Assembly: GCF_030294945.1 (NCBI RefSeq)
Contig: NZ_AP018448.1
Coordinates: 10,016,501-10,080,500 of the forward strand
DNA: 64,000 nucleotides
Reading direction: 5' to 3'
Origin: Streptomyces graminofaciens
GTDB lineage: Bacteria; Actinomycetota; Actinomycetes; Streptomycetales; Streptomycetaceae
Position numbers and translations under genes: made by a program. Positions 52,730-61,643 of this stretch are shown piece by piece (the first letter of the stretch is position 1; the number at the start of each line of letters is the position of its first letter). Under the pieces are notes generated by a model. It had not been told where the DNA came from and ran no database searches. It saw only the letters and a program-made list of their open reading frames with translations.

Positions 52730-54856
52730 TCAGCCGAGAGTCCAGTCGACGGTGTCGGTGTACGTGGAGCCGTTGACGGTCGCGGTCACCACGACGGTGT
52801 TCCGCCCCGGCCTCAGTGTGATGGTGGCCCACCTGAAGACGCGGTTGCTGCTGCTCACGGTGCCCAGGGAGGTGCCGTTGAGGGTGGCGGTGACCCTGTC
52901 CGCGTTGGAATAGACCTTCAGTTCGGTGGTGGCGTCGGTTCGCTGGGTCCAGCGGCGGCTGGTGATGTAGAGGGTCGGAGTGCTCGCCCAGTTGGCCTTG
53001 TACCAGTAGAAGGCGTCCTTGCGGATCTGCCGGTCGCGGGTGACCAGGCCCTTGTCGTTGATACCGGGCTGTCCTCCTTCGTTGCGGCCGTCGGAGGGGA
53101 AGTCGAACATGGCCCAGACGTACGTGCCCCAGATGTAGGGACGGCCTGCGAGCTGCTGCCAGGCCGCTTCGTGGAAGAGCGCCTGGTACTCCTCCGGGTG
53201 CCAGGAACCCCCCGGTGTGGGCCTGGGTGGGTTGAGGGCGTGCTGGGTGGTGTTGGCGCCGGCTCCGTACTCCGAGATGCCGATCCTGCGGGACGGGGAG
53301 TTCTTGTGCAGGTTGTCGGCCCATGCGCCGAGTTCGCTGTCCTTCGAGCCGTAGTACCAGCCGAGGTACTTGTTGAAGCCCGTGGTTCGCGTGTGCAGCC
53401 CTGCCTGCGCGCCGTCGGGGTCTTCGCTGCGCACCGCGTAGGTGGAGAGCCGGTCCGGGTCCTCGGCGTCGACGATGCCGGCCAGTGAGTCGAGCAGCCT
53501 GTTCGTGGCGCCGCCGTTGTAATCGGTCAGTTCGTTGCCGATGCCCCAGAAAGCGATCGACGGGTGGTTGTAGTTCTGCCGGATCAGCTCACGCAGTTGG
53601 TTCTGGGCGTTGGCGGTGAAGGCGGTCGAGTCGGTGACGGAGTTGACCAGCGGGATCTCCGCCCACACGATCAGCCCGCGTTCGTCGGCCAGTTCGTAGT
53701 CCTTCTGGTCGTGCTGGTAGTGCGCCATCCGGATGGCGCTGGCTCCGAGTTCCCGGATGAGATCGAAGTCCCGTACATGGTCGGCGTCGGTTGCCGCCCA
53801 GCCTCTGACGCCTTGGTCCTGGTGCAGGTTCACGCCGTGCAGACCAATGGGTTCGCCGTTGAGGTGGAAGCCGGTGTCGGCGTCGACGGCGAAGGCGCGC
53901 AGGCCCAGTCGTTCGGTCACCACGTCCGTGATCCGGTCCGCGCCCGCGGTGACGTCGTGGATCTCGGAGCTGGCGTTGTAGAGGTACGGGTCCGCCAGGC
54001 CGTTCCACAGGCGTGGGCGGTCGATGACGACGGTCAGCCTGATCTCGGCGCCGGCGGCCGCGGGGACAGCCTGCGCGGTACTGCCGGCCTCCGCGACGAC
54101 GTTCCCGTTCCTGTCGGCGATGACGGTACGGACAACCACCGATCTGGTGGTACCGCTGTCGTTCCACAGCTTCGTTGTCACGGTCACGGTGGCCGACTCC
54201 GCGGTCACATCGCTCTGACGCAGGTAGACGCCGGGACCTGCGTAGTCCTCCATCCGGACATGGAGCGGGTCGGTGGCCCACAGGCTCACATTGCGGTAGA
54301 TGCCGCCCTCGAAGGTGTAGTCCGCGCTCACCGGTGCGATGCCGGTATCACGGGCGTTGGTCACCCTTACCGCGATCACATTGTCCTTGCCCGGGACGAG
54401 CACGGTGTCGGCGGCGAACCTGAACCGGGAGTATCCACCTCGGTGCTGCCCGAGATGCGTACCGTTGATCCAGACGTCGGCGACCTGGTCGACCCCGGCG
54501 AACTGCAGGTACAACCTCTTGCCGGCCAGGTCGGACGGCACGGTGTAATGGCGGCGGTACCAGCCCACGCCGCGGTAGTAGTTGTCGCCGCCATCGGCAC
54601 CGTCGCCGGCGTTCCATGTGTGGGGCGTATTCACCGACGTCCATCCGGAGTCGTCGAACCCAGGCGTTTCAGCGCCTGTGACGTCTGTCCTGACGAATCT
54701 CCACCCCTTGTTGAGATCGATGCGCACACGCGGATTCGGCGCTGTGTACGTCGCAGCCGCGGAGGCGGCATCGGCCTGCGCGAGCCCCGCCAGCGAGGCC
54801 AGCAGTCCTCCAGCCGTACCGCTCAGCACCTGTCGGCGAGTAGGGGAACCCGTCAT
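52730..54856 (-). CDS. Secreted GH2 glycosidase (beta-galactosidase-like)
   Basis: 708 residues from ATG 54856; GTG 54868 is possible. Signal with TRRQVLSGTAGG (possible Tat). Domains: sugar-binding jelly roll (about 45-220), Ig-like (220-320), TIM barrel from about 330. Acid/base Glu in FWGIGNELTD; nucleophile Glu in GISEYGAGA. A C-terminal Ig-like domain ends VDWTLG. It removes a terminal beta-sugar from plant or other glycans outside the cell. The 54857-55412 gap upstream holds two 28-bp repeats with TGACCGCGCGGTCA. Confidence 0.9.
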   Translation of the reverse strand: MTGSPTRRQVLSGTAGGLLASLAGLAQADAASAAATYTAPNPRVRIDLNKGWRFVRTDVTGAETPGFDDSGWTSVNTPHTWNAGDGADGGDNYYRGVGWYRRHYTVPSDLAGKRLYLQFAGVDQVADVWINGTHLGQHRGGYSRFRFAADTVLVPGKDNVIAVRVTNARDTGIAPVSADYTFEGGIYRNVSLWATDPLHVRMEDYAGPGVYLRQSDVTAESATVTVTTKLWNDSGTTRSVVVRTVIADRNGNVVAEAGSTAQAVPAAAGAEIRLTVVIDRPRLWNGLADPYLYNASSEIHDVTAGADRITDVVTERLGLRAFAVDADTGFHLNGEPIGLHGVNLHQDQGVRGWAATDADHVRDFDLIRELGASAIRMAHYQHDQKDYELADERGLIVWAEIPLVNSVTDSTAFTANAQNQLRELIRQNYNHPSIAFWGIGNELTDYNGGATNRLLDSLAGIVDAEDPDRLSTYAVRSEDPDGAQAGLHTRTTGFNKYLGWYYGSKDSELGAWADNLHKNSPSRRIGISEYGAGANTTQHALNPPRPTPGGSWHPEEYQALFHEAAWQQLAGRPYIWGTYVWAMFDFPSDGRNEGGQPGINDKGLVTRDRQIRKDAFYWYKANWASTPTLYITSRRWTQRTDATTELKVYSNADRVTATLNGTSLGTVSSSNRVFRWATITLRPGRNTVVVTATVNGSTYTDTVDWTLG

Positions 54857-55020
54857 TCGAGAACTCACTTCCGCAAAGGTCGAGGAGAAGGGGGACGTGC
54901 TGCGGCGTTACGCCGACGACCGGGAAGGTGTGTCCGGTCGCGCTTCGCGTCCGGTCGGCGGTTCTCCCGGCACCGTGTCGTGCTGCTGCGGTGGGCATGT
55001 ATCGATCCAGGTCACCTGTA

Positions 55021-55076
55021 TGACCGCGCGGTCATGTTCATGTATCCATGACCGCGCGGTCACATTTATGTATCCG
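55021..55076. promoter_or_regulatory. Tandem 28-bp repeats, each with a TGACCGCGCGGTCA palindrome
   Basis: Palindromes at 55021-55034 and 55049-55062 are perfect. Each is followed by a similar ATGTATCC tail, so the whole 28-bp unit is duplicated. Reads as a doubled TetR-type operator, 165-220 bp upstream of the GH2 gene. No TetR gene is adjacent. The remainder of 54857-55412 shows no gene. Confidence 0.6.
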
Positions 55077-55412
55077 GAGGGGCGTGCGTCAAGAGAACCG
55101 ACAGCATCAGTTGTGTCCCGCCCGACCTGTTCGAGGTCGCGAACGTGCGCCGACGATCGACGCGCTCGGCTTACCGAGGCCGCTCTGCCGACGCCGCCGG
55201 TGCGATGCGACAGCGCGCTGCCGGGCAGTGGAGGACGAGGTGCGTGACGCCGTACATCCCGAGCGGGGTGTAATCCCCCGCTCTTCAAGGGTGCGGGGCT
55301 GTGACCTGTGCGGCTCCGCCGCGTGGGCGCGAGCAACCACGACCCACCCGCACCCGCCGCGCGACACGCGCTCTCGACCTCCGAGGCTCCGGAGCCGAGG
55401 CGACCGCGCACC

Positions 55413-56306
55413 TCACCGTCGCTGCAGTTCTCCCACCCGCGCCGCCCCGGTGACGTTGCACGGCATGGCCGGATGCATCCCGAGCAGCACCACCCCGGCC
55501 ACGATCCCGACGAGCCCCAGCGCCTCCCAGGTCAGCGCACCCGCGTCGGTGCGCAGCCGGTCGCCGAGGAAGCCGACCCCGCACAGGATCCCGGCCAGCG
55601 GCTGCGCCGCGGTGAGCGCGGGCAGCGACATCCGCAGCGGGGCCGTCTCGAAGGCGCTCTGCACCAGCACGAGCCCCGTCACACCCAGCAGCAGCACACC
55701 GTACGGCTGCCAGGAGGTGATCAGCGCGGTCCAGCCGCCGGCGGCGAAGTTCTGTCCGCTGACCCGGGTGAGCGCGTCCTGGACGCCGTACAGCAGCCCG
55801 GCCGCCACCGCCAGCAGCACCGGCCCGGCACTCAGCCGCGAGCGCTTCGCGTAGGCGGTGAGGAGCAGGGCCAGGCCGAGCATCGCGCCGATGATCAGCC
55901 AGTGGCGGAAGGGGTCGCCGACCGCCTCGCCGCCCTCGGGCCGCCCGGCCACGATGAACGCCGTCACCCCGCCCGCGAGCAGCAGGAGGCCCGCCCAGCC
56001 CTGGCGGCCCAGCGGCTGTTTGGTCCGGCGGCGGGAGAGGGCGAGGGCGAAGAGGAGGTTCGTCGCGAGGAGCGGTTCCACGAGCGTGACCTCGCCCTCG
56101 CTGAGCGCGACCGCGCCGAGCGCCATGCCGCACACCATCAGTCCGATGCCGCCTAGCCAGCGCGGTACCCGGATCAGGTCGAGAAGCAGCCGGGGTGAGA
56201 GGAAGTCGCTGAGGGGCGCGTGGGCGGCGGCCTGCTGCTGGAGGACGAAACCGGAGCCCAGACAGCAGGCAGCACTCACGGCGAGGATCAGGACGAGAAC
56301 CGACAC
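55413..56306 (-). CDS. DMT-superfamily (EamA-type) transporter
   Basis: 297 residues with nine to ten hydrophobic segments in two repeats. FVLQQQAAAHAPLSDFLSPRLL, MVCGMALGAVALSEGEVTLVEPLLATN and the second-half TALITSWQPYGVLLLGV fit DMT exporters/NIPA-like proteins. Substrate unknown. No close operon partner. Confidence 0.82.
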   Translation of the reverse strand: MSVLVLILAVSAACCLGSGFVLQQQAAAHAPLSDFLSPRLLLDLIRVPRWLGGIGLMVCGMALGAVALSEGEVTLVEPLLATNLLFALALSRRRTKQPLGRQGWAGLLLLAGGVTAFIVAGRPEGGEAVGDPFRHWLIIGAMLGLALLLTAYAKRSRLSAGPVLLAVAAGLLYGVQDALTRVSGQNFAAGGWTALITSWQPYGVLLLGVTGLVLVQSAFETAPLRMSLPALTAAQPLAGILCGVGFLGDRLRTDAGALTWEALGLVGIVAGVVLLGMHPAMPCNVTGAARVGELQRR

Positions 56307-56550
56307 GCTGGATTACCTCGGATGATCGACAGGGGGCATAACGGGCAAGTCGCGTATCAAGGGACTCTAACGACCCGGCCGTGGGCTGTCCGTAAGAGGG
56401 AACACATCCGCGCAGTTGACTAGCTCACTCCTTCTGCCGAAGGATCAGTCCCCAAAGCTGCTGACCGGCCAGTAACAAAGCGTCCCGGCAGGCCCTCGCA
56501 TGCCTGGTCCGCCGCATCCACGTTGCCCCGTTCCCGAGAGGACGTCCTCC

Positions 56551-58206
56551 ATGTCGTACGACGCAGATGTGATCGTGATCGGGGCGGGCCTCGCCGGGCT
56601 CGCGGCGACCGCGGAGCTCGTCGACGCGGGCCGCAAGGTGATCCTCCTCGACCAGGAGCCGGAGCAGTCGATCGGCGGTCAGGCGCACTGGTCCTTCGGC
56701 GGACTCTTCTTCGTCGACTCGCCCGAGCAGCGCCGCCTGCGGATCAAGGACAGCCACGCCCTCGCCCTCCAGGACTGGATGGGCACGGCCGCCTTCGACC
56801 GCGAGGAGGACCACTGGCCGCGCAAGTGGGCCGAGGCGTACGTGAACTTCGCGGCCGGTGAGAAGCGGTCCTGGCTGTACCAGCAGGGCGTCCGGTTCTT
56901 CCCGGTGGTCGGCTGGGCCGAGCGCGGCGGCTACGACGCCAACGGCCACGGCAACTCCGTCCCCCGCTTCCACATCACCTGGGGCACCGGCCCGGGGCTC
57001 GTCGCGCCCTTCGAGCGCCGGGTACGGGAGGGCGTGGCCCGGGGCCTGGTCCAGCTGAAGTTCCGGCACCGCGTGACCGGCCTTTCGCGCAGCGCGGGCG
57101 CCGTCGACACCGTCACCGGCGAGATCCTGGAGCCGTCGGGCATCGAGCGCGGCCAGGCCAGCAGCCGCGAGGTCACCGGCGCCTTCGAACTGAAGGCCCA
57201 GGCCGTGATCGTCACCTCCGGCGGCATCGGTGGCAACCACGACCTCGTCCGCGCCAACTGGCCCGAGCGCCTCGGCAACCCCCCGGAGAAGATGATCTCC
57301 GGCGTGCCCGCGCACGTCGACGGCAAGATGCTCGCCATCGCCGAGGAGGCGGGCGCGCACCTCATCAACCGCGACCGCATGTGGCACTACACCGAGGGCA
57401 TCCAGAACTGGAACCCCATCTGGGAGAACCACGGCATCCGCGTCCTGCCCGGCCCGTCCTCGCTCTGGCTGGACGCGCGCGGCAAGCGGCTCCCCGTCCC
57501 GCTCTTCCCGGGCTTCGACACCCTCGGCACGCTCGAGCACATCATGAAGACCGGCTACGACTACACGTGGTTCGTGCTCGACCAGAAGATCATCGGCAAG
57601 GAGTTCGCGCTCTCCGGCTCCGAGCAGAACCCCGACCTCACCGGCAAGTCCATCAAGGACGTCTTCATCCGGGCCCGTGCGGACGTCCCCGGCCCGGTGA
57701 AGGCCTTCATGGACCACGGGGTCGACTTCGTCGTGGAGAAGGACCTCGGCTCCCTGGTGCGCGGCATGAACGCGCTCACGAAGGAACCGCTGATCGACGA
57801 GGCCGAACTGCGCCGCGAGATCGTCTCCCGGGACCGCGAGGTCGCCAACCCCTTCACCAAGGACCTCCAGGTCATGGCCATCCGGGGCGCCCGCAACTAC
57901 CTCGGCGACAAGCTGATCCGCACCGCGAGCCCGCACCGCATCCTCGACCCCAAGGCCGGCCCCCTCATCGCCGTCCGCCTCAACATCCTCACCCGCAAGA
58001 CCCTCGGCGGCCTGGAGACCGACCTCTCCTCCCGCGTCCTCACCGAGGGCGGCGACCCGCTGGAGGGCGTGTACGCGGCGGGCGAGGCGGCCGGCTTCGG
58101 CGGCGGCGGTGTCCACGGCTACCGCTCCCTGGAGGGCACCTTCCTCGGCGGCTGCCTGTTCTCGGGGCGTACGGCGGGTCGGGCGGCGGCGAAGGCGACG
58201 GCCTGA
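56551..58206 (+). CDS. FAD-binding dehydrogenase (KstD/fumarate-reductase flavoprotein family)
   Basis: 551 residues from ATG 56551 (GAGAGGA upstream). FAD dinucleotide motif VIVIGAGLAGLAATAELVDAGRKVILLDQE (in parts) and C-terminal GGVHGYRSLEGTFLGGCLFSGR complete the fold. EQSIGGQAHWSFGGLFFVDSPEQ resembles proteins annotated as FAD-binding dehydrogenases near 3-ketosteroid dehydrogenase. The substrate is unknown. The downstream molybdoenzyme pair starts 82 bp later. Confidence 0.88.
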   Translation: MSYDADVIVIGAGLAGLAATAELVDAGRKVILLDQEPEQSIGGQAHWSFGGLFFVDSPEQRRLRIKDSHALALQDWMGTAAFDREEDHWPRKWAEAYVNFAAGEKRSWLYQQGVRFFPVVGWAERGGYDANGHGNSVPRFHITWGTGPGLVAPFERRVREGVARGLVQLKFRHRVTGLSRSAGAVDTVTGEILEPSGIERGQASSREVTGAFELKAQAVIVTSGGIGGNHDLVRANWPERLGNPPEKMISGVPAHVDGKMLAIAEEAGAHLINRDRMWHYTEGIQNWNPIWENHGIRVLPGPSSLWLDARGKRLPVPLFPGFDTLGTLEHIMKTGYDYTWFVLDQKIIGKEFALSGSEQNPDLTGKSIKDVFIRARADVPGPVKAFMDHGVDFVVEKDLGSLVRGMNALTKEPLIDEAELRREIVSRDREVANPFTKDLQVMAIRGARNYLGDKLIRTASPHRILDPKAGPLIAVRLNILTRKTLGGLETDLSSRVLTEGGDPLEGVYAAGEAAGFGGGGVHGYRSLEGTFLGGCLFSGRTAGRAAAKATA

Positions 58207-58287
58207 CCCGTGTCGCACGGGTGAGTAGTTCCGATGAATTTCCGCCGTCCCTGGCCGAACCGGGGCGGCGGATGTTCGAATCAAGGG

Positions 58288-59034
58288 GTGAACCCTGAAG
58301 TACCCGACGCCTCCGGAGAACGCGAACCGGAGCGGGGCAAGCCCATCGGCCGCCGCATCTTCCTCGGCACCCTCGGCCTCGGCGCCCTGGGTGTGGTCTC
58401 CGCGCCAGTCCTCCAGCGTGGCCTGGAGGGCTTCCTCGGCGAGGCCGCCCAGAAGGACCCCACCGGCCTGACCGGACTGCTCCCCAACGGCGGCGGCTTC
58501 CGCTACTACTCGGTGACGGCCTCCGTCCCCCGCAAGACCGCCAAGAACTACCGCCTCACCGTCGACGGCCTGGTCGACAAGCCCACCTCGTACACCCTCG
58601 CCGACCTGCGTGCCCTGCCGCAGACCCGGATGGTCAAGGACGTCCAGTGCGTCACGGGCTGGCGGGTGCCGGACACACCGTTCGAGGGCGTACGGCTCTC
58701 CGCGCTGCTGGACGCCGCCGGGGTGCGCTCCTCGGCCGGCGCGGTCCGCTTCACCTGCTTCGACGGGGCGTACACCGAGAGCCTCACGCTGGAGCAGGCC
58801 CGCCGCTCCGACGTCCTGGTGGCGCTGCGCATGCAGGACAAGGACATCGGCCACAACCACGGCGGCCCGGTACGCCTGTACGTGGCCCCCATGTACTTCT
58901 ACAAGTCGGCCAAGTGGCTCTCCGGCATCACCGTCACGGAGAAGGTCGAGCCCGGCTACTGGGAGGAGCGGGGCTACGACATCGACGCTTGGGTCGGCCG
59001 ATCGAACGGGCGGGACGATGAACCCACGACTTGA
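58288..59034 (+). CDS. Tat-exported sulfite-oxidase-fold molybdopterin enzyme (MsrP-like)
   Basis: 248 residues. RRIFLGTLGLGALGVV is a Tat signal. The Mo-binding domain has VKDVQCVTGWRVPDTPFEGV, where Cys should ligate Mo, and HNHGGPVRLYVAPMYFYKSAKW. The start is uncertain (GTG 58288, poor ribosome site; ATG 58234 would extend). It overlaps the cytochrome gene. The pair resembles MsrPQ-type systems that repair or oxidise substrates outside the membrane; the substrate is not known. Confidence 0.85.
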   Translation: MNPEVPDASGEREPERGKPIGRRIFLGTLGLGALGVVSAPVLQRGLEGFLGEAAQKDPTGLTGLLPNGGGFRYYSVTASVPRKTAKNYRLTVDGLVDKPTSYTLADLRALPQTRMVKDVQCVTGWRVPDTPFEGVRLSALLDAAGVRSSAGAVRFTCFDGAYTESLTLEQARRSDVLVALRMQDKDIGHNHGGPVRLYVAPMYFYKSAKWLSGITVTEKVEPGYWEERGYDIDAWVGRSNGRDDEPTT

Positions 59035-59644
59035 CGAGGCTCCGCCGATGGCCGCCGACACCCGCGTCCGGCGCTTCACGGCCGCCGAGCGCTGGATCCA
59101 CCGGACCACGGCGGCCCTGATGGGCGTCTGCGTGCTGACGGCGGCCTGCCTCTACATCCCCGCCCTCGCCGAGCTGGTCGGTCGCCGGGCCCTGGTGGTC
59201 ACGGTCCACGAGTGGACGGGCCTGCTGCTGCCGCTCCCGGTCCTCGCGGGCCTCGCCTCCCGCGCGTTCCGCGCCGACGTCGGCCGGCTGAACCGCTGGG
59301 GCCCGCACGACCGCCTCTGGCTCCGCGCGGCCCGGCGTCGCGTGCCAGGCCGTCGCCCGGCGGCCAAGTTCAACGCGGGGCAGAAGATCTACGCCGCCTG
59401 GATCAGCGGCGCGACCCTCGTCATGCTCGCCACGGGCCTGATGATGTGGTTCACCCACCTCACCCCGCTGATGTGGCGCACCAGCGCGACCTTCGTCCAC
59501 GACTGGCTGGCCCTGACCATCGGCGTCGTCCTGGCCGGCCACATCGGCATGGCCCTGGGCGACCCGGAGGCGAGACGGGGACTGCGGACGGGCCTGGTCA
59601 GCCGGGAGTGGGCGGACCGCGAGCACCCGCTGTGGCGGCCGTAG
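59018..59644 (+). CDS. Cytochrome b561-like membrane subunit of the molybdoenzyme
   Basis: 208 residues, four membrane helices, with heme-ligand candidates in ERWIHRTT, VTVHEWTG, FVHDWLAL and AGHIGMAL. Overlaps the end of the molybdoenzyme gene by 17 bp, so it should pass electrons between quinone pool and that enzyme, as FdnI/MsrQ-type subunits do. Confidence 0.85.
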   Translation: MNPRLDEAPPMAADTRVRRFTAAERWIHRTTAALMGVCVLTAACLYIPALAELVGRRALVVTVHEWTGLLLPLPVLAGLASRAFRADVGRLNRWGPHDRLWLRAARRRVPGRRPAAKFNAGQKIYAAWISGATLVMLATGLMMWFTHLTPLMWRTSATFVHDWLALTIGVVLAGHIGMALGDPEARRGLRTGLVSREWADREHPLWRP

Positions 59645-59669
59645 AGCCCACAACACCCGAGACGAGCCC

Positions 59670-60698
59670 TCACCAGGATCCGAAGTCCAGCAGCACCTTG
59701 CACGCCAGGCTCCGGTCAGCCGCCAGCGCGAACGCCGACTCCGCCTCCCGCACCGGCACCACCGCGCTCACCAGCCCGTCGAAGCGGGACTCGGCGGCCA
59801 GCAGGGCCAAGGCCTCGTCGAACTCGGTGTCGAAGCGGAACGCCCCGCGCAGCTCGATCTCGCGGGCGACCACGAGGTTGCCCGCGAAGGGGCTCTGGCC
59901 GGGCGGCAGCATGCCCAGCTGCACCACGACCCCGCCACGCCGTACGAGCCGCAGACAGGTGTCGAGCCCGGCGGCCACCCCGGACGCCTCGACGGCCACG
60001 TCGACCTCGGCCGGCCACCCGGCGTCGCCCGGATCGTCGGCCCGTACGACCGTGTCGGCGCCCGCGGCCTCGGCGTACCGCAGGGCCTGCGGCAGAAGGT
60101 CGGTGACGGTGATGCGCGCCGCGCCCGCCGCCCGGGCCGCCGCGACGACCAGGCAGCCGATCGGGCCCGCGCCGGTGACGAGGATGTGTCGTCCGGCCAC
60201 CTCCCCGGCCCGCCGCACCGCGTGCAGCGCGACGGACAGCGGCTCGGCGAGCACGGCCCGGCGGGGGTGCAGTCCCGGCGGAAGAGCCCTCAACTGCTCG
60301 GCGGGTACGGCCACTTGAGCCGCGAAGCCGCCCTGTACATGCGGGTGGCGGGCCGCGCTGCCGAGGTAGCGCGTGTCCCGGCAGACATTGCGCCGGCCGT
60401 CCACGCACTCCGGGCAGACCCCGCACGGCGTCGCCGGGTGCACGGCGACCGCCGTACCCACCGCCGGGCCCGACGCCCCCTCGCCGTAGGCGAGCACCTC
60501 GCCCACGATCTCGTGCCCCAGGACCATCGGCTCCCTCAGCCGGAAGTCACCGACCCCGCCGTGCCGCCAGTAGTGCAGATCCGAGCCGCACACACCGCCG
60601 TACCGTACGGCCACCAGCGCCTGCCCGGGACCGGCCGTCGGCACCGGCAACTGCTCGACCCGCAGGTCGTCCTGACCGTGGATCACACAACCCAGCAT
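59670..60698 (-). CDS. idnD: L-idonate 5-dehydrogenase (zinc MDR)
   Basis: 342 residues from ATG 60698 (GGAAGGAAG upstream). Zinc ligand CGSDLHYW, GHEIVGE and structural CGVCPECVDGRRNVC; Rossmann VTGAGPIGCLV. Sequence and position beside idnO-like SDR, gluconate permease and kinase fit oxidation of L-idonate to 5-ketogluconate. Sorbitol or other polyol activity is possible. Confidence 0.85.
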   Translation of the reverse strand: MLGCVIHGQDDLRVEQLPVPTAGPGQALVAVRYGGVCGSDLHYWRHGGVGDFRLREPMVLGHEIVGEVLAYGEGASGPAVGTAVAVHPATPCGVCPECVDGRRNVCRDTRYLGSAARHPHVQGGFAAQVAVPAEQLRALPPGLHPRRAVLAEPLSVALHAVRRAGEVAGRHILVTGAGPIGCLVVAAARAAGAARITVTDLLPQALRYAEAAGADTVVRADDPGDAGWPAEVDVAVEASGVAAGLDTCLRLVRRGGVVVQLGMLPPGQSPFAGNLVVAREIELRGAFRFDTEFDEALALLAAESRFDGLVSAVVPVREAESAFALAADRSLACKVLLDFGSW

Positions 60699-60721
60699 GG
60701 GATCTGCTTCCTTCCAGGGGT

Positions 60722-61483
60722 TCACAGCACACTCGTCATGCCGCCGTCGACGTACAGCACCTGCCCGCTGACGAAGTCCGCGGCGGGCGAGGCGAGGAAC
60801 AGCACCCCGCCGACCAGATCCTCGGTGCGGCCCCAGCGCCCGGCCGGAGTGCGCCGCCGCACCCACGCGCTGAACTCGGCGTTGTCCACCAGGGGCTTGG
60901 TCAGCTCGGTCTCGATGTAGCCCGGCCCGAGCCCGTTGACCTGCACGCCGTACGGTCCCCAGTCCGCGCACATGCCCTTGGTGAGCATCTTCAGCGCGCC
61001 CTTGGTGGCGGCGTAGGGCGCGATACCGGGCCGTACGATCTCGCTCTGCAGCGAGCAGATGTTGATGATCTTTCCGTGGCCGCGTTCGGTCATGTGCCGG
61101 GCGGTCTCGCGGCCGACCAGGAACGCGCTGGTGAGATTGGTGTTCAGGATGAGGTGCCAGTCGGCGTCGGTGAACTCCAGCAGCGGCGACCGCAGTTGCA
61201 TGCCCGCGTTGTTGACCAGGATGTCCAGCGGGCCGACCCGCTCCTCTACGTCCGCGATCCCGGCGGCGACCGAGGGCCCGTCGGTCACGTCGAACGCGGC
61301 CGTGTGGACGTCACCGGGCAGTTCGGCGGCGGCCTTGGTGAGCCGCTCGCCGTCGCGGCCGTTGAGGACGACCGTGCAGCCCGCCTCCGACAGGGCCCGG
61401 GCGAGGGCGAGGCCGATGCCCCGGCTGGAGCCGGTGACCAGGGCGATCCGGCCGCTGATGTCGAACAGGGGATGAGCCGTCAT
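60722..61483 (-). CDS. idnO: Gluconate 5-dehydrogenase (SDR)
   Basis: 253 residues. FDISGRIALVTGSSRGIGLALA at the N-terminus, NNAGMQLRSPLLEF and YAATKGALKMLTKGMC with catalytic Tyr-Lys are typical of the gluconate 5-dehydrogenase group, which reduces 5-ketogluconate to gluconate. Followed by idnD on the same strand. Confidence 0.9.
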   Translation of the reverse strand: MTAHPLFDISGRIALVTGSSRGIGLALARALSEAGCTVVLNGRDGERLTKAAAELPGDVHTAAFDVTDGPSVAAGIADVEERVGPLDILVNNAGMQLRSPLLEFTDADWHLILNTNLTSAFLVGRETARHMTERGHGKIINICSLQSEIVRPGIAPYAATKGALKMLTKGMCADWGPYGVQVNGLGPGYIETELTKPLVDNAEFSAWVRRRTPAGRWGRTEDLVGGVLFLASPAADFVSGQVLYVDGGMTSVL

Positions 61484-61558
61484 CGTCGCACTCCCGACTT
61501 CGTCGTCGCAGTCCCGAACTTCATCGTCGTACTCCCGACTTCCGTCGTGTCGCGGTGG

Positions 61559-61643
61559 CTAGGGGTGTTTTGGATGTCCGGTGCGGCGAGGGTGCGTGCC
61601 GGGCGCCGTGGGTGCTGTGCGGGATTTTCAAAACACCCTCTAG
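61559..61643. mobile_element. 85-bp MITE-like element between gntP and idnO
   Basis: CTAGGGGTGTTTTGGA at the left and, reversed, CTAGAGGGTGTTTTGAA at the right. It is an 85-bp relative of the 17544 element (shared GGG-GT-TTT-GA). The gntP stop (TAG on minus strand, 61640-61642) is inside the right CTAG. It may be a terminator in transcription of gntP. Confidence 0.65.
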
